From Prorocentrum cordatum (taxonomy: Eukaryota > Sar > Dinophyceae > Prorocentrales > Prorocentraceae), in the NCBI GenBank assembly GCA_963575745.1, contig CAUYUJ010018902.1:162501-192602 (forward strand): 30,102 nt of DNA. The letters are read 5' to 3'. Within the stretch, counting starts at the first letter, position 1. Each line of letters opens with the position of its first letter. Positions 17,831 to 27,859 of the stretch are shown piece by piece. The notes below the pieces were generated by a model. That model searched no databases. It was not told the origin of the DNA and was given only the letters and a program-made list of their open reading frames with translations. The translations under genes were made by a program, and so were the position numbers.

Positions 17831-18164
17831 TCTTCAGCAGGAACGCCCCCGTTCGATCCGCGGTGCCTGTCCGCTCGACGCGAAGAAACCTGCGGTAGGC
17901 AGATCTTCCCAAATACTGGCAAAGTTCCTGGCCTACCCGCCGCCGTGCCTCTGGCACGTAGCGCATCGCATTCAGGCAAACGAAAAACAGAACACCTCGG
18001 ATAACGAAAGACACAGCCGTGCCTCAGGGCCATATGCGAACCTTACGTACCCTCACCATCTCCGATGTCCAAGGGGGAACTCACTCCGCTCGGGAACTCC
18101 GGAAATGAATCCCCACCCACCCTCAGAAATCGTGGGGGGTGGGGGTAGGGTTCACATGTGGCCA

Positions 18165-19085
18165 CTGATGCCTGCAGCAGGCGCTGGGGGCAAAACAGCC
18201 CCAGAGGCCGCGAAGATGGTCTCCAGGCGGCCCCAAAACTGGACGTGGAAGCCTCCACCAAGGCTTCCCTCGCGCACCCCTGCCCACCTAGTCCGTCCTG
18301 GGGCGACTCCAGGGTCGGTGGAGCTGGCAGCAAGGCCTTCGCAACACCATTTTGCGGCGCGCAGAGGGGGGGTATGGGTAACGGGGGAAGATTTCTTAGA
18401 AGGAAGCTGCTTCTTGAAAAGCGCTGGCCCCACACCTATAGAGAAGGCCCACGCCTTCTAAGAATCAGGGGTGTTTCTAAAAAGCCTTCCCCCCTCCCCC
18501 GAACCCCCGTCTGCGCGTGGCCGAGTGGAGCTGGCCGCAAGTCCTTCGCAATTTGTAAAGCCGTGTCTGCCGCGGGCGCCAGGGGCTGAGGGCCCGAACC
18601 TTAGGACAGGAAGACAGAAAGGGGTACGTCAGGCTGGACCTGGGGCAGACGAACATCCTTCAAAAACAGAAGACCCTCCGCCGACCAAACTGAAAAAAAA
18701 ATCGAGAATGCCTCGAAAGATGCTCAAGAACATCCAAGAAGCAGGGGGCACCCTCCCCGAACCGACCTTGATCTCATGCCTCGTCCCGACCGTATGGTTC
18801 CGTGTCTGCAGCAGGCGCCAGGGGGTTCGAGCCCGAACCTCAGGGGCAAAAGCACATCCTTCCAGAACATGAGACCCTCCGCTAGCCCAAACTGGAGATC
18901 ATTCGAGGGGGCCCTCCCCCAAGATGCACAAGAGCATCCATCAAGCACGAGGAGCATCAAAGTACCCTCCCCGAACCGACCTCGACGTTCTGATTGCCTC
19001 AGTCCGACCGTAAAGAGCCGTGTCTGCAGCAGGCGCCAGGGGCTCAGGGCCCGAACCTCAGGGCAGAAAGACGGAGAGAGGTACG
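18165..19085. repeat. Tandem array with period about 217-238 bp
   Basis: CCGTGTCTGC(A/C)GC(A/G)GGCGCC begins copies at 18561, 18799 and 19018, each followed by AGGG...GAGGGCCCGAACCT. A related start (CTGCAGCAGGCGCTGGGGG) lies near 18171. GTGGAGCTGGCAGCAAGGCC at 18318 matches 18535 (offset 217). Segments CATCCTTC and CCCTCCCCGAACCGACCT also recur once per unit. Four to five diverged copies. No stable open frame follows the period, so I regard it as non-coding. Confidence 0.8.
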
Positions 19086-19474
19086 TGCCGCAGGTTCGTG
19101 TCCTTGTGGCACGGCGTTCTGGTACGGACAAACAAAACGGACTGGGGTACGATCTGGCACGGCGTGGACCGTTCAGCCTTGATCGATCGCGACTTTCCGA
19201 CGGCGCAGCTCGTTCGTTCTCGGCGTATTCCGGGCCACTGGCGGCGTTTAGACTGAAATGCCCGCGCCAGGGGGAAGAACCGGAGGAAAGGCGGACCCCT
19301 TCGCTCCGTTCCCTCGCTGGCGGGGGCGGGGGCCATCTTGTACAGCGCTCCGTCCAGCTGCATGTCAATCCGGCACTGACCTGACGGGCGTGGTTCCTCA
19401 CCCCCTGCTGGTGCTGCTCTTCCTGCTCCTGCTGTTTCACCTCCCCCACCTGAGGGGTGAGGGAGTGAAGGTGA

Positions 19475-19540
19475 CGATGGAGAGGAGGAAAGTGGGAGGG
19501 GGGAGAGGGGCGAAGGGGACGAGGAGGAGGAGCAGGGACG
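19475..19540. repeat. Homopurine GGA-rich tract
   Basis: Purine-rich run of GGAGG/GAGG units on the plus strand. The flanking 19090-19470 and 19541-19700 contain no gene that I recognise. Confidence 0.6.
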
Positions 19541-19699
19541 ATACCAATCTAATCTCAAGATGCATCGATGATACTACACTCTCCCGTCCCAAGTCACCTC
19601 CGCAGAAGTCCCTACAGGTATCTGTTCAGCACGGGAATCACCCTCATTGAATGACGAACGCCAAATGTTTCTTTCCACTTCACCACATGGGCAATCCAA

Positions 19700-19852
19700 C
19701 TGATCAGTCCCCCCTCCTACCTCCTCCCTCCTCCCTCCTCCCCATCTCGTCCTTCTCCCTCCGTCTCCCTCCTCCTCCTCCGTCTCCCTCCTCCTCCTCC
19801 TCCTCCTCCTCCTCCTCCTCCTCCTCCTGCTCCTCCATTCTCCCCCCTCCCG
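19700..19852. repeat. (CTC)n homopyrimidine tract
   Basis: Pyrimidine run beginning with CCTCC units and ending in about 14 CTC triplets. The sequence before it (CACCACATGGGCAATCCAAC, 19681) recurs 284 bp later as CACCACATGAGTAACCCAAC (19965), again followed by CTGAT...CAGTCCCCCCTCC. The tract and its flank therefore duplicated together. Confidence 0.85.
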
Positions 19853-19871
19853 CCAAGGATCTCCGCCAGGT

Positions 19872-19959
19872 GGCGATGGCTCGCCGAGCCCGACTGCGTT
19901 GGCCAATGGGCCCTTCGGGATGGTGGCTCTCGCAGTGTGGCGGTCACGGCCCCGAGGGG
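19872..19959 (-). repeat. Dispersed repeat, copy 2 (inverted relative to 3.2 kb)
   Basis: The reverse complement matches 3218-3304 over 87-88 bases, including CTGCGAGAGCCACCA and GCCAACGCAGTCGGG. Similarity weakens but persists into GGGACTG and the adjoining homopurine/homopyrimidine tract on the same side of both copies. Confidence 0.75.
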
Positions 19960-19989
19960 CCTTTCACCACATGAGTAACCCAACTGATG

Positions 19990-20155
19990 ATCAGTCCCCC
20001 CTCCTCCCTCCTCCCCTCCCTTCCTTTATCCTCCATCCTTCCTCCTCTCTGCTCCTCCGCCTCCGACAACGGTGACCCCCCATCCCACCCCCCTCCCCCC
20101 CCTCTTCCTTCATCCTCCTCCATCCTCCCTCCTCTCCCCCCTCCGACGACAGTGA
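19990..20155. repeat. Pyrimidine tract with duplicated TCCGAC(A/G)AC(G/A)GTGACCCC
   Basis: CCT-rich run interrupted twice by the same motif, CCTCCGACAACGGTGACCCC near 20062 and CCTCCGACGACAGTGACCCC near 20139, indicating an approximately 78-bp duplication. Confidence 0.65.
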
Positions 20156-20282
20156 CCCCTCGTGGGTCCCCGAAAAAAAGAGGCCGCCGCCTGCGCCCTC
20201 GTCTACGACCTCGATCCTGCGGATGGTCCGCACGGTGTCCCGCTCCGGGCCCCTGCTGGGGTCCTCGGGCGCCCCCTCAGCA

Positions 20283-20395
20283 CAACCAAGACCACCACCA
20301 CCACCACCACCCTTCTCCTCCTCCTTCTCCTCCTCATCCTCCTGCTGCTCCTCCTGCTGATGCTCCTCCTCCTCCTCCTCCTCCTCCTCCTGTTA
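20283..20395. repeat. (CAC)n then (CTC)n trinucleotide repeats
   Basis: A short CAC run (about 20288-20312) changes into CTC/CTG triplets to 20395. Confidence 0.85.
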
Positions 20396-20424
20396 GTAAT
20401 ATTCTTCATCACTATCATCACAGA

Positions 20425-20660
20425 TCAGCAGCATCAGCATCAGCATCAGCATCAGCATCAGCATCAGCATCAGCATCATCATCAGCATCATCAGCAACAT
20501 CAGCTGCATCATCATCAGCAGCATCACCATCATCACCATTATCATAATCAGCATGTCATTATCATCAGCAGCATCAGCATCAGCATCAGCATCAGCCACA
20601 GCATCAGCATTATCATCAGCATCATCATCATCATCGTCATCATCAGCATCATCACCAGTT
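20425..20660. repeat. (CATCAG)n hexamer repeat
   Basis: Pure CATCAG units at about 20428-20475, then mixed CAT, CAG and CAC triplets to about 20660. It reads His-Gln, Ser-Ala/Ile or Ser-Ser depending on frame; all are open, as expected for such a repeat. Confidence 0.9.
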
Positions 20661-20719
20661 GTGACCATAACGACAGCAAGCCGCACCACAACGCACAGTA
20701 ACAGCAGCGCCATAACATG

Positions 20720-21400
20720 TAGCGTCGTGACGAACACGACGGGAAACAGTAGCGCCACGCGCAGCACCACTAGCGCCACCAGCGCGACCAACACGACAGG
20801 AAACAGCAGAACCACGCGCCCCAGCACGAGCTCAACCGGCAGCAACAGTTTGACCAGCACAACGGTAGCCCGCAGCACAAGCGTAACAAGCAGTACCACT
20901 GTGACCAGCACGACGGGAAACAGCTGTACCAAGCGCAGCAGCACGAACGCCAGCAGCAGCGCCAGTGTGACCAGCAGGACGGGAAGCAGCAGCACTACGC
21001 GTAGCACTACAATCGCCACCAGCAGCACCACTGTGACCAGCACGGCCGGAAACAACAACACTACGTTCACCAGCCCAAGAGCAAGGAGCAGAACCAGTGA
21101 CGAGCATCGCCAGAGACAGCAGCCTTCCGCGAAGCAGCACCACCAGTGTGACCAGCACGAAGGGAAGACGCAGCACAACAGGTGGCACTACGGGCGCCAT
21201 CGGCAGCACCACTGCGACCAGCCAGACGGGAAACAACAGCACTACGCGCACCAGCACAAGTGCAGCGAGGATTACCACTGTGAGAAGCATCGCTGGAAGC
21301 AGCACTTCACGACGGAAATCAGCAGCACCATGCGCAGCACTACTAGCGGCACCAGCAGTACCAATGTGACCAGCAAAACGGTAACCAATAGCACAACGCG
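20720..21400. repeat. Minisatellite with 66-bp basic period
   Basis: The core GTGACCAGCACGACGGGAAAC starts near 20727, 20785, 20849, 20901, 20967, 21033, 21148, 21214, 21279 and 21365; the commonest spacing is 64-66 bp. Between cores are CAGCACCAC-type triplets. The plus strand reads a Thr/Ser/Asn-rich repeat (TTGNSSTTRST) and the minus strand a Leu/Val-rich one. Both are open for more than 250 codons. Neither has a signal or domain, so coding is unproven. Confidence 0.85.
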
Positions 21401-21589
21401 AAACAATCCAAACGGCACCTTGGCACCACACTGGCCTCGGACAGGGCCGTGATCCGGAAGCTTGCGCAACCCACAAGCTTGCGAGGCTGCGTCTCTCCCA
21501 GCGACGCACATGGCGCTCGCAATCAAGACGTGGCAGGCGCCCCAGCGATGGTACAGCCTAATCAAGCCGAGACGGGCATTCACATTCAA

Positions 21590-22990
21590 GGGCGCGGTTG
21601 GCGCCGAAGCGGCAGCACAACATTCGCATTCACATTTTTGGCTGGCGCCGGGCGAGAGCAGCATTCCGAATCGAGAGCACAGCCCGCGCTGGGGCGAGAA
21701 CAACAATCGCCATCATGCGCGCTGCTGGCGCCCACGACCTGGGCGAAAGCAGCACTCCGAGTCGAGAGTGCGGCCTCCGTTGAGGCGAGAACAAGTATCG
21801 CAATCATGCGCGTGGCCAGCGCCTAGGCGAAGGCAGCAGTTTCAATCACATGTGGCCAATGCCGCAGCGAGAACGACATGCTCAATGAAAGATGTGGATG
21901 GCGCCTGGGCGACATCCACATTGTCCATCAGACATGTGACCGGCGCCACAGCGAGAACGCCATGCTAAATGAAAGATGTGGCTGGCGCCTGGGCGACAGC
22001 AGCATACTCCATCAGACATGTGAGAGGCGCCACAGCGATAACGACATGCTAAATAAAGGATGTCGTCGTCGCTGAGGCAACAACAACACTTTCAATCAGA
22101 CATGTGGCCTGCGCCAAGGCGAGAACGACATGCTAAATGAAGGATGTGGCCGGCGCCTCGGCGACAGCCACATGTTCAATCCAAGATCTGGCCAGCGCCA
22201 AGGCGAGAACGATATGCTCAATGCAGGATGTCTCCAGCGCCTAGGCGACAGCAGCACTTTCAATCAGACATTTGGCTGGCGCCAAGGCGAGAACGACATT
22301 CTCAATGAAGGACGTCGCTGGCGCCTAAGCGGCAGCCACATTGTCAGTCAGAGATGTGGCCCACGCACAGGCGAGAACAACGCGCTCAATGAAGGATGTC
22401 GCTGGCGCCTAGGCGGCAACAATATTTTCAATCAAAAAATGTCGCCAGCCCTTGAGCGACACCAGCACTTTCAATCAGACATATGGCCCGCGCACAGGCG
22501 AGGACGACATGCTCAATGTAGGAAGTCGCCGGCGCCTAGGCGAGAGGAACACTTTCAATCAGAGATGGTGCCCACGCTCAGATGAGAACATCACGTTCAA
22601 TGAAGGGCGTGAGAGGCGCCTAGGCGACAGCAACATGTTCAATCAGAGATGTGGCTGGCCCCAAAGCGAGAAAGACATTCTCAACGAAGGGCGTCGCCAG
22701 CGCCTAGGCGACAGCAACATGTTCAATCAGAGATGTGGCCCACGCACAGGCGAGAACAACTCGCTCAATGAAGGATGTCACTGGCGCCTGGGCGACAGCA
22801 ACATTTGCACTCAGAGATGTGGCCCACGCACAAGCGAGAACAACACGCTCAATGAAGAATGTCGCCAGCGCCCAGGCGACAGCAGGAGTTTCAATCAGAG
22901 ATGTGGCCCACGCACAAGCGAGAACCAAATGCTCAATGAAGGATGTCGCCGGCTTCTAGGCGACAGCAACATTTCAATCAGAGATGTGGC
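21590..22990. repeat. 42-bp satellite organised as 84-bp dimers
   Basis: Two 42-bp subunits alternate. A contains GAGAACGACATGCTCAATGA and B contains GACAGCAACATGTTCAATCA. They join at GGCGCCTAGGCG, whose core CGCCTAGGCG is a perfect palindrome. About 13 dimers run from 21880 to 22990, and more diverged 42-bp units start near 21590. The 84-bp period gives a 28-residue repeat on the plus strand (NDMLNEGCRWRLGDSN, MFNQRCGPRTGE), open over 22130-22585 and again, one frame over, from 22452. A stop at about 22073 and a shift near 22440 break it. It is probably non-coding satellite; a repetitive Cys-containing protein is the alternative. Confidence 0.9.
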
Positions 22991-23004
22991 CCCCGCGCAA
23001 GCAG

Positions 23005-23410
23005 GAGCATCATTCCGAGAAAATCGGGTCGCCAGAATGCAGGTGTCATACCCACTCCGCGCGGGCCGGGCTCGGTGTCACCGAGGTCTAGGCTACGTTA
23101 GGTGGGTAGTCTACGTTCGAGGGGGGAGTGTTGTACCCACAGCTGGATCCTGGACCTCCCGGGCGCAGCTCAAAAGGCCTCCAAGCGGCCGCCACAGATA
23201 CCAACAAGGCCTCCATTGCGTTTCTCAGCTACACGCAAAAGTGGCCGTGGGTAGGAGTGACCTTCGGTGCGCTTTTTTGGGGGGGCCCCGGGGCTGAGCT
23301 GCGCCTTCTGGCTCCGGGAGCCAAAGCCAGGATGAATACCATTGGTGGAGAGAGCGCTGAAAAGTGCCGCTGGATCAGAGTCAACAGCTGCAGCGCGAGG
23401 ACAAGGGGGG
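23005..23410. other. No gene recognised
   Basis: Non-repetitive sequence after the satellite. TGTCATACCCAC (23045) and TGTTGTACCCAC (23129) form a weak direct repeat 84 bp apart. Nothing identifies a gene. Confidence 0.35.
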
Positions 23411-23460
23411 GTCACCAGCAGCAGAACAAGCAGCAGCAGCAGCAGCGCAGCAGGATCATC
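23411..23460. repeat. (CAG)n repeat
   Basis: CAGCAG-rich run with AAC/AAG interruptions. A second GACGAC run lies near 23552-23572, and CAGCAGCGACAGCAATCGCAG continues near 23692-23720. Confidence 0.8.
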
Positions 23461-23917
23461 AGTAGGACGGTGATGGAAGAGGAAAGGGAGAAAAAAGGAG
23501 GAGGGGCACCAACAACATCAGCAGCATGGCGAAAAAGGGAGAGGAGAAGAAGGAGGACGACGACGACGAGCACAACGAAAACGAGGGACACAAAGGGTCA
23601 GCAGATTCGGTGAGCCACCAAGAGCACAAGTAACGGGGCGATCAGGGGAAGAACCATCAGGAACTGGATGGGGAAGAGTGAGGAGCAACAGCAGCAGCGA
23701 CAGCAATCGCAGCAGCAACAAAAACAATAGCTGGGGTACGAACGACACAACAAATATCTAAACGAAAGACCCAGACTTAGTACCATATGGAACTGTGAAT
23801 AACAGAAACGCAGTCTTGAGAATCGTCCTCGGTTGCGGTTCCTTGTGGGCGACGAAACGCGCGGGGGGCGTGCGCCGAGTGAGGGCCATCGGTGGAGCCC
23901 CCGACGGGGCCGCGAAA

Positions 23918-23964
23918 CGCGCATTCCGATGCACGCGTGTGCCTGGCGTGCATCGGAATGCGCG
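23918..23964. repeat. Perfect 19-bp inverted repeat (hairpin)
   Basis: CGCGCATTCCGATGCACGC (23918-23936) is followed after a 9-base loop by its exact reverse complement (23946-23964). There is no T-run after it, and bacterial-type termination would not apply in this organism. It may be a small-RNA precursor, a transposon end pair or a rearrangement point. Confidence 0.9.
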
Positions 23965-23969
23965 GCCTT

Positions 23970-24840
23970 GGGAGGGGGCGGGGCGACGCTGCCGAACGGC
24001 CCATATGGCCTAGAGGCCCTAGTCCTTTCATCATCAGGTGCCCTTGACCCTTGGGAACCCCAAGGCCCTGTAGGGGGAAAACCCACATTCAACCACATCA
24101 CCTGACATGAGCTCCTAAGTTCGGGGAAAACAAAAGGCTTGGGCAGCGAATTTGCTTATACTCGAAGCATGTCGGCAGCATGTGGTCGCAGCGTGTAACA
24201 ATCTAGCTCACTGTTCCAGATTTCGCATGCGGTTCGAATGAAGTTAATAACATGATCCTTGATTGGAGAATCCTTCTGAATGGGCGGAGGGGGGGGGCCT
24301 GGGGAAGGGGGGGGCTTCGTGGTTGGCAGGGGGCGGGGGATGGGCATCGACATAGAAGTCGGGAGGAGGATTGCGGGGGTCTCGCGAGGCTTCCGCATCC
24401 GAAAGAACGAACGGCCCCGCTGGTTGGAGGGGGGCACGGGGCGCGCGGCCGTCAACGGTCGGTGGCTTTCGCGAATTGGGGGGGTCGAAAACGAACAAGA
24501 AGAGTGCATAGGGCGGGTCCAAATTCAGACGAAGTATTGGGTCACACATTGTTGAGGTTTCTTGCGGGGGGGGGGGAGGGGCAGCTTGGAATGGTTCGGA
24601 AGGAGAATACGTGGAGGGGGGGCATCGTGAACTTCGTTTCGGAAGGGCGGGTTGGCGAGGGGGGTGGGCTGGGGGCCCCGTCCGAAGATCAGGATGTTTC
24701 GTCGGTGGGCGGGGGCCCCAGGGCGGCCCAGGCGCGTCTAAGGATGGCACGGTTCAGCGCCGACGGCGGGAACGCAGCGACGATGACCAAAGGCAGCCCA
24801 ACAGAGAGGGGGGGTCACACCCCCCCGTCCTTGCCCCCTG
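23970..24840. other. No gene recognised
   Basis: Mixed sequence. 24280-24740 is G-rich on the plus strand (many runs of five or more G). Open frames on both strands have no recognisable domain. Confidence 0.4.
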
Positions 24841-24841
24841 G

Positions 24842-24861
24842 CGCCAGCGCCGGCGCTGGCG
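24842..24861. repeat. 20-bp perfect palindrome
   Basis: CGCCAGCGCCGGCGCTGGCG is its own reverse complement. It is followed by more GCCAGCGC-type half-sites (about 24866-24880), close to the start of the CAC tract. Confidence 0.85.
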
Positions 24862-24904
24862 GCGGCCAGCAGCGCCAGCGCTGTCGCCGGCGACGGAAGG
24901 GCCT

Positions 24905-25455
24905 CAACCCACCAACACCACCACCACCACCAACCCACCACACAAACACCCCTTCCACCACAGCCACCACCTCCGCCACAACCACCACCACCACCACCAC
25001 AACTCACCATCACCACCACCACAAAAACCCACTACCACTACCAGCACCACCACATTCGACCACACCACCACCACCACCGCCACAACCACCACCACTACCA
25101 CCAGCACAACCCACCACCGCCACCACCACTATCACCATCGCCACCACCACTACCACCAGCACCACATCCACAAACCACCGCCACCACCACAACCCACCAC
25201 CACCACCACAAACCACCACCACACCACCACCAAACCACCACCAGAACCACCACCACCGTCCACCACCACCCACCACCACCACCACGAACCACCACGACCG
25301 CCAAACCACCACCACCACCAACACCACCACCCACCACCACAACCACCACCACATTACCACCACACCGCTACCACCACAACCACCGCCACCGCCACCGCCA
25401 CCACCACAACCCACCACCACCACCACAACCACTACCACCACCACCACCATCGTCG
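24905..25455. repeat. 550-bp (CAC)n/(CCA)n tract
   Basis: Almost entirely A and C on the plus strand for about 550 bp, with rare G and T. It reads Pro/Thr/His homopolymers on plus and Val/Gly/Trp on minus. Every frame is open because the triplets contain no stops, so the open frames are not evidence of a gene. Confidence 0.95.
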
Positions 25456-25559
25456 TCCTCGTCGACGCTCCCCGCCGTCGCCGCCCGACGCCGCAGGCGC
25501 CGGCGCCGGCCCCCCCCAAAAATCGTCGTCCCCGCCGCCGCCGCCAGCAGCCGCCGACG

Positions 25560-25910
25560 CAGGCGCCGGCCGGAGGAGAGGGGGAGAGGGGGAGAGAAAA
25601 AGTACGGGAGGAAGGGGGAGAGGTCCGGGTCCAAACGCCCCCCTTTCCAAGCGATCACAAAACGAGAGAGAGAGCGAGAGAGAGACAGAGAGGGACCAAC
25701 AAAAAAAGGGAGAGCGAGAGGAAGAGAGAGAGAGAGAGACAGAGAGAAGGAGAGAGAAGGAGAGAGGCGGAGAGAGAGAGAGAGAAACAACACAAATGAA
25801 GAGAGAGAGAGAGAGAGAAAGCGAGAGCGAGAGAAACAAACAAAAATACCAACGAAACCAATGAGCAGAGAGAGAGAGGGATAACAAAAACAGAAAAGAA
25901 AGAGAACACA
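25560..25910. repeat. (GA)n homopurine tract
   Basis: GAGAGA runs with AGGG and AAAC interruptions over about 350 bp. On the minus strand this is a CT-rich polypyrimidine run giving SLSLSL translations. 25910-26350 beyond it shows no gene that I recognise. Confidence 0.9.
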
Positions 25911-26357
25911 TGAAAGAACAATATAAATATACTTAAAGAAACATGTACATAATGAGGGGGAGGGAAGGAGAGAATGGGACGGATTGGAACGTTTTCTTGT
26001 TTATGTTTTCGGTGTTTTTTCTTCTGCTGCGCTGCCCTAATGCGCCGTGCTTCCACGCGTCGCGTCAAATTTCTTCTGACCCAGCCCGGCAAATTGCGCG
26101 GGGCGGCGGGGGCGGCCGCGGGCGGTGGCGCGGGGGGCGGGCTCGGCGGGGGACAGATAGCCAAGGAACAAAAAGCTGCCCGAAAACGGCTGCCGCTGGG
26201 GCGAGGCATCAAGCGGCTGCGGGCGCGGGCGGAACTGCGCGCGAAATCGCCAGGGGTGCAAATTTCGCGTCAATCGGCGGCCTAACTGGCCCGAGCAACG
26301 GTTCTCAAATGGCCCACCAACTTGTTCGCAACTACTTTGCCGACTATTGCTCGAATA

Positions 26358-26544
26358 CTCCAGATTTCGTAATAAAAGGGAGGGGGTCTCAACCCTCCCA
26401 GACGAGAAATTTTAGACCCCACCCGTGGGAGAACCCTCCAAAACATCGTCCCCAGACCCCCCCAGGCCCTCCAAGATAGCCTGGAAGAGACCCCCCCCGA
26501 AATGAGACCATGAGACCCCCCTCCCTTTATTACGAAGTCTGGAG
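26358..26544. mobile_element. Stowaway-like MITE, 187 bp
   Basis: Terminal inverted repeats of about 34 bp begin CTCCAGA(T/C)TTCGTAAT and end GGTCTCA: left 26358-26391, right 26511-26544, differing by one substitution and a small shift in the A/G run. The element is flanked on both sides by TA (26356-26357 and 26545-26546), the target duplication of Tc1/mariner-type elements, and starts with CTCC as Stowaway MITEs do. It has no coding capacity. The interior is rich in short C and G runs. Confidence 0.8.
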
Positions 26545-26701
26545 TATTTGTTCACCCATGTTCAATGATTTCAATCATTTTCCAACTGTCATAGACAAGA
26601 CGCAGCGAATCTGCTGCGCCCCCCGAGCTCGGGTCGCCTCGCGCGCCAGAGATGCCGCGAGTCGCCACCTGCGGAGCGATGGTGCAGAAGGCAAGAGCCA
26701 G

Positions 26702-26743
26702 GCGTGAGGAGAGCGGCGTGAGGAGAGCGGCGTGAGGACAGCG
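26702..26743. repeat. 14-bp tandem repeat, three copies
   Basis: GCGTGAGGAGAGCG occurs twice head to tail, followed by a third copy with one change (GCGTGAGGACAGCG). Confidence 0.9.
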
Positions 26744-26749
26744 AACGCG

Positions 26750-27740
26750 TAACAAAAAAAACACCGCATTACTAAACATGCTTACAATGGCGGTGGAACA
26801 TAAGATGCGTAGTAGGGGTGGTACGTCGGGCACGTGCGCGCGCAGGTATGATGTTTTTTATCGCCGCCAACAAAGATTGAGCTCACCAAATACCTGGTCG
26901 AGGCGCCCCCAGAGCCTTCGACGTCGCCAAACTTTGGACGGTCAGGGCTGGCGTTGGGGTTGCGCGCGGGGTCTAAAAGTTCACGCTGCAGCCCGTTCGG
27001 GACAGGGCGTCCAAAACTGTTGATAAGGCGGGTGCGAAGGGGGGTTGTTTGGACATGAACTGCTGTGAAAGGCGCTGGCGTTTTGGCTGGGGGGTGCGGC
27101 ATCATACCCAACGACGCATAATATGTATTGGATTTGGTATATGAGGTTGGGGCGTGGCGGCCGTGGGGGCATAGGGCAAACTGACGCATATAGGGCGGCT
27201 TTGAGCATAGATGCATTTACGATCACGCGTTGCATGACTAGTTACGAATTATCGCCACTCCGCGTGTCCAATCGTGCAGGACTAACACCTGGAGGTGAGT
27301 GCAAAATCCCAACGATCTAATACTCAAGTGTTACATGGCGCATTGCGCGCGGCGCTGCGTCCGATGCTGAAGGACGCGCAAGAAACGACTACCCAGCATT
27401 ACTGTTCAGCCCAGGGCTGACGGTAGTGCAGGCAAACAGTCGCCCAACTGTAGAATCCAGGCCGAAGCCGAAGGCAGCGCAACCACACAACTGTTCAACT
27501 TTTGCGTCCAGCTCTCCTCCCCCCCGCCCTCCTTTCCTCCTCCTCCCCCGTCCTCAACAAACCCTCAGGGTTCAACAAATTATGAGGGCAGTGCCCGAAA
27601 TCCCTAAATAGCGGTTCCGCCAAGCCCTGATGCAGACATACGGTTCCTGCTCGAACATTGCGCGTTCAAAAATGCTCGCCGAAACGCACCACCATGCGAA
27701 AATACGTAATACGTGGTACCGTCTTCAAGGATAACCCCAA
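26750..27740. other. Lower-GC stretch without a recognised gene
   Basis: Unlike its surroundings this stretch is balanced in composition and largely non-repetitive. A short open frame at 27123-27320 (plus) has reasonable residue variety but no identifiable motif or partner. Introns or intergenic DNA are both possible. Confidence 0.35.
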
Positions 27741-27749
27741 AAAACGCTG

Positions 27750-27800
27750 GTCAACGATTTAATCAACTCTTCAAAACTTCGTCAACGATTTACTCAACTA
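27750..27800. repeat. 31-bp direct repeat
   Basis: GTCAACGATTTAATCAACT (27750) and GTCAACGATTTACTCAACT (27781) are 31 bp apart, with a further ATCAACC relic at 27811. The stretch is AT-rich relative to the window. Confidence 0.75.
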
Positions 27801-27859
27801 TTGCAAAAATCATCAACCCTGCCAACAAAAAATCATCGTTCTACTCAACATTATAATTC

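Noticed and set aside
17620-18033. Extending LINE ORF1 to the upstream start at 18033
   Set aside because: It would begin upstream of the spliced-leader relic and polypyrimidine tract, and the extra 138 residues are low-complexity Arg/Pro/Ser.
20393-21178. Minus-strand Leu/Val-rich frame as a membrane protein
   Set aside because: It follows the 66-bp minisatellite exactly; hydrophobicity comes from the repeat's triplets, and the opposite strand is equally open.
21878-22990. CRISPR-like appearance of regularly spaced repeats
   Set aside because: There are no unique spacers; both halves of each 84-bp unit are repeated and related. The host is eukaryotic. It is a dimeric satellite.
23045-23140. 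TGT...ACCCAC direct repeat as LTR or integration-site ends
   Set aside because: The match is 12 bases with changes, with no inverted ends, primer site or coding region near it.
24252-25864. Very long plus-strand open frames of Pro/Thr/His/Arg composition
   Set aside because: CAC and GA triplets contain no stop codons in any frame, so the length is an artefact of the simple repeat.
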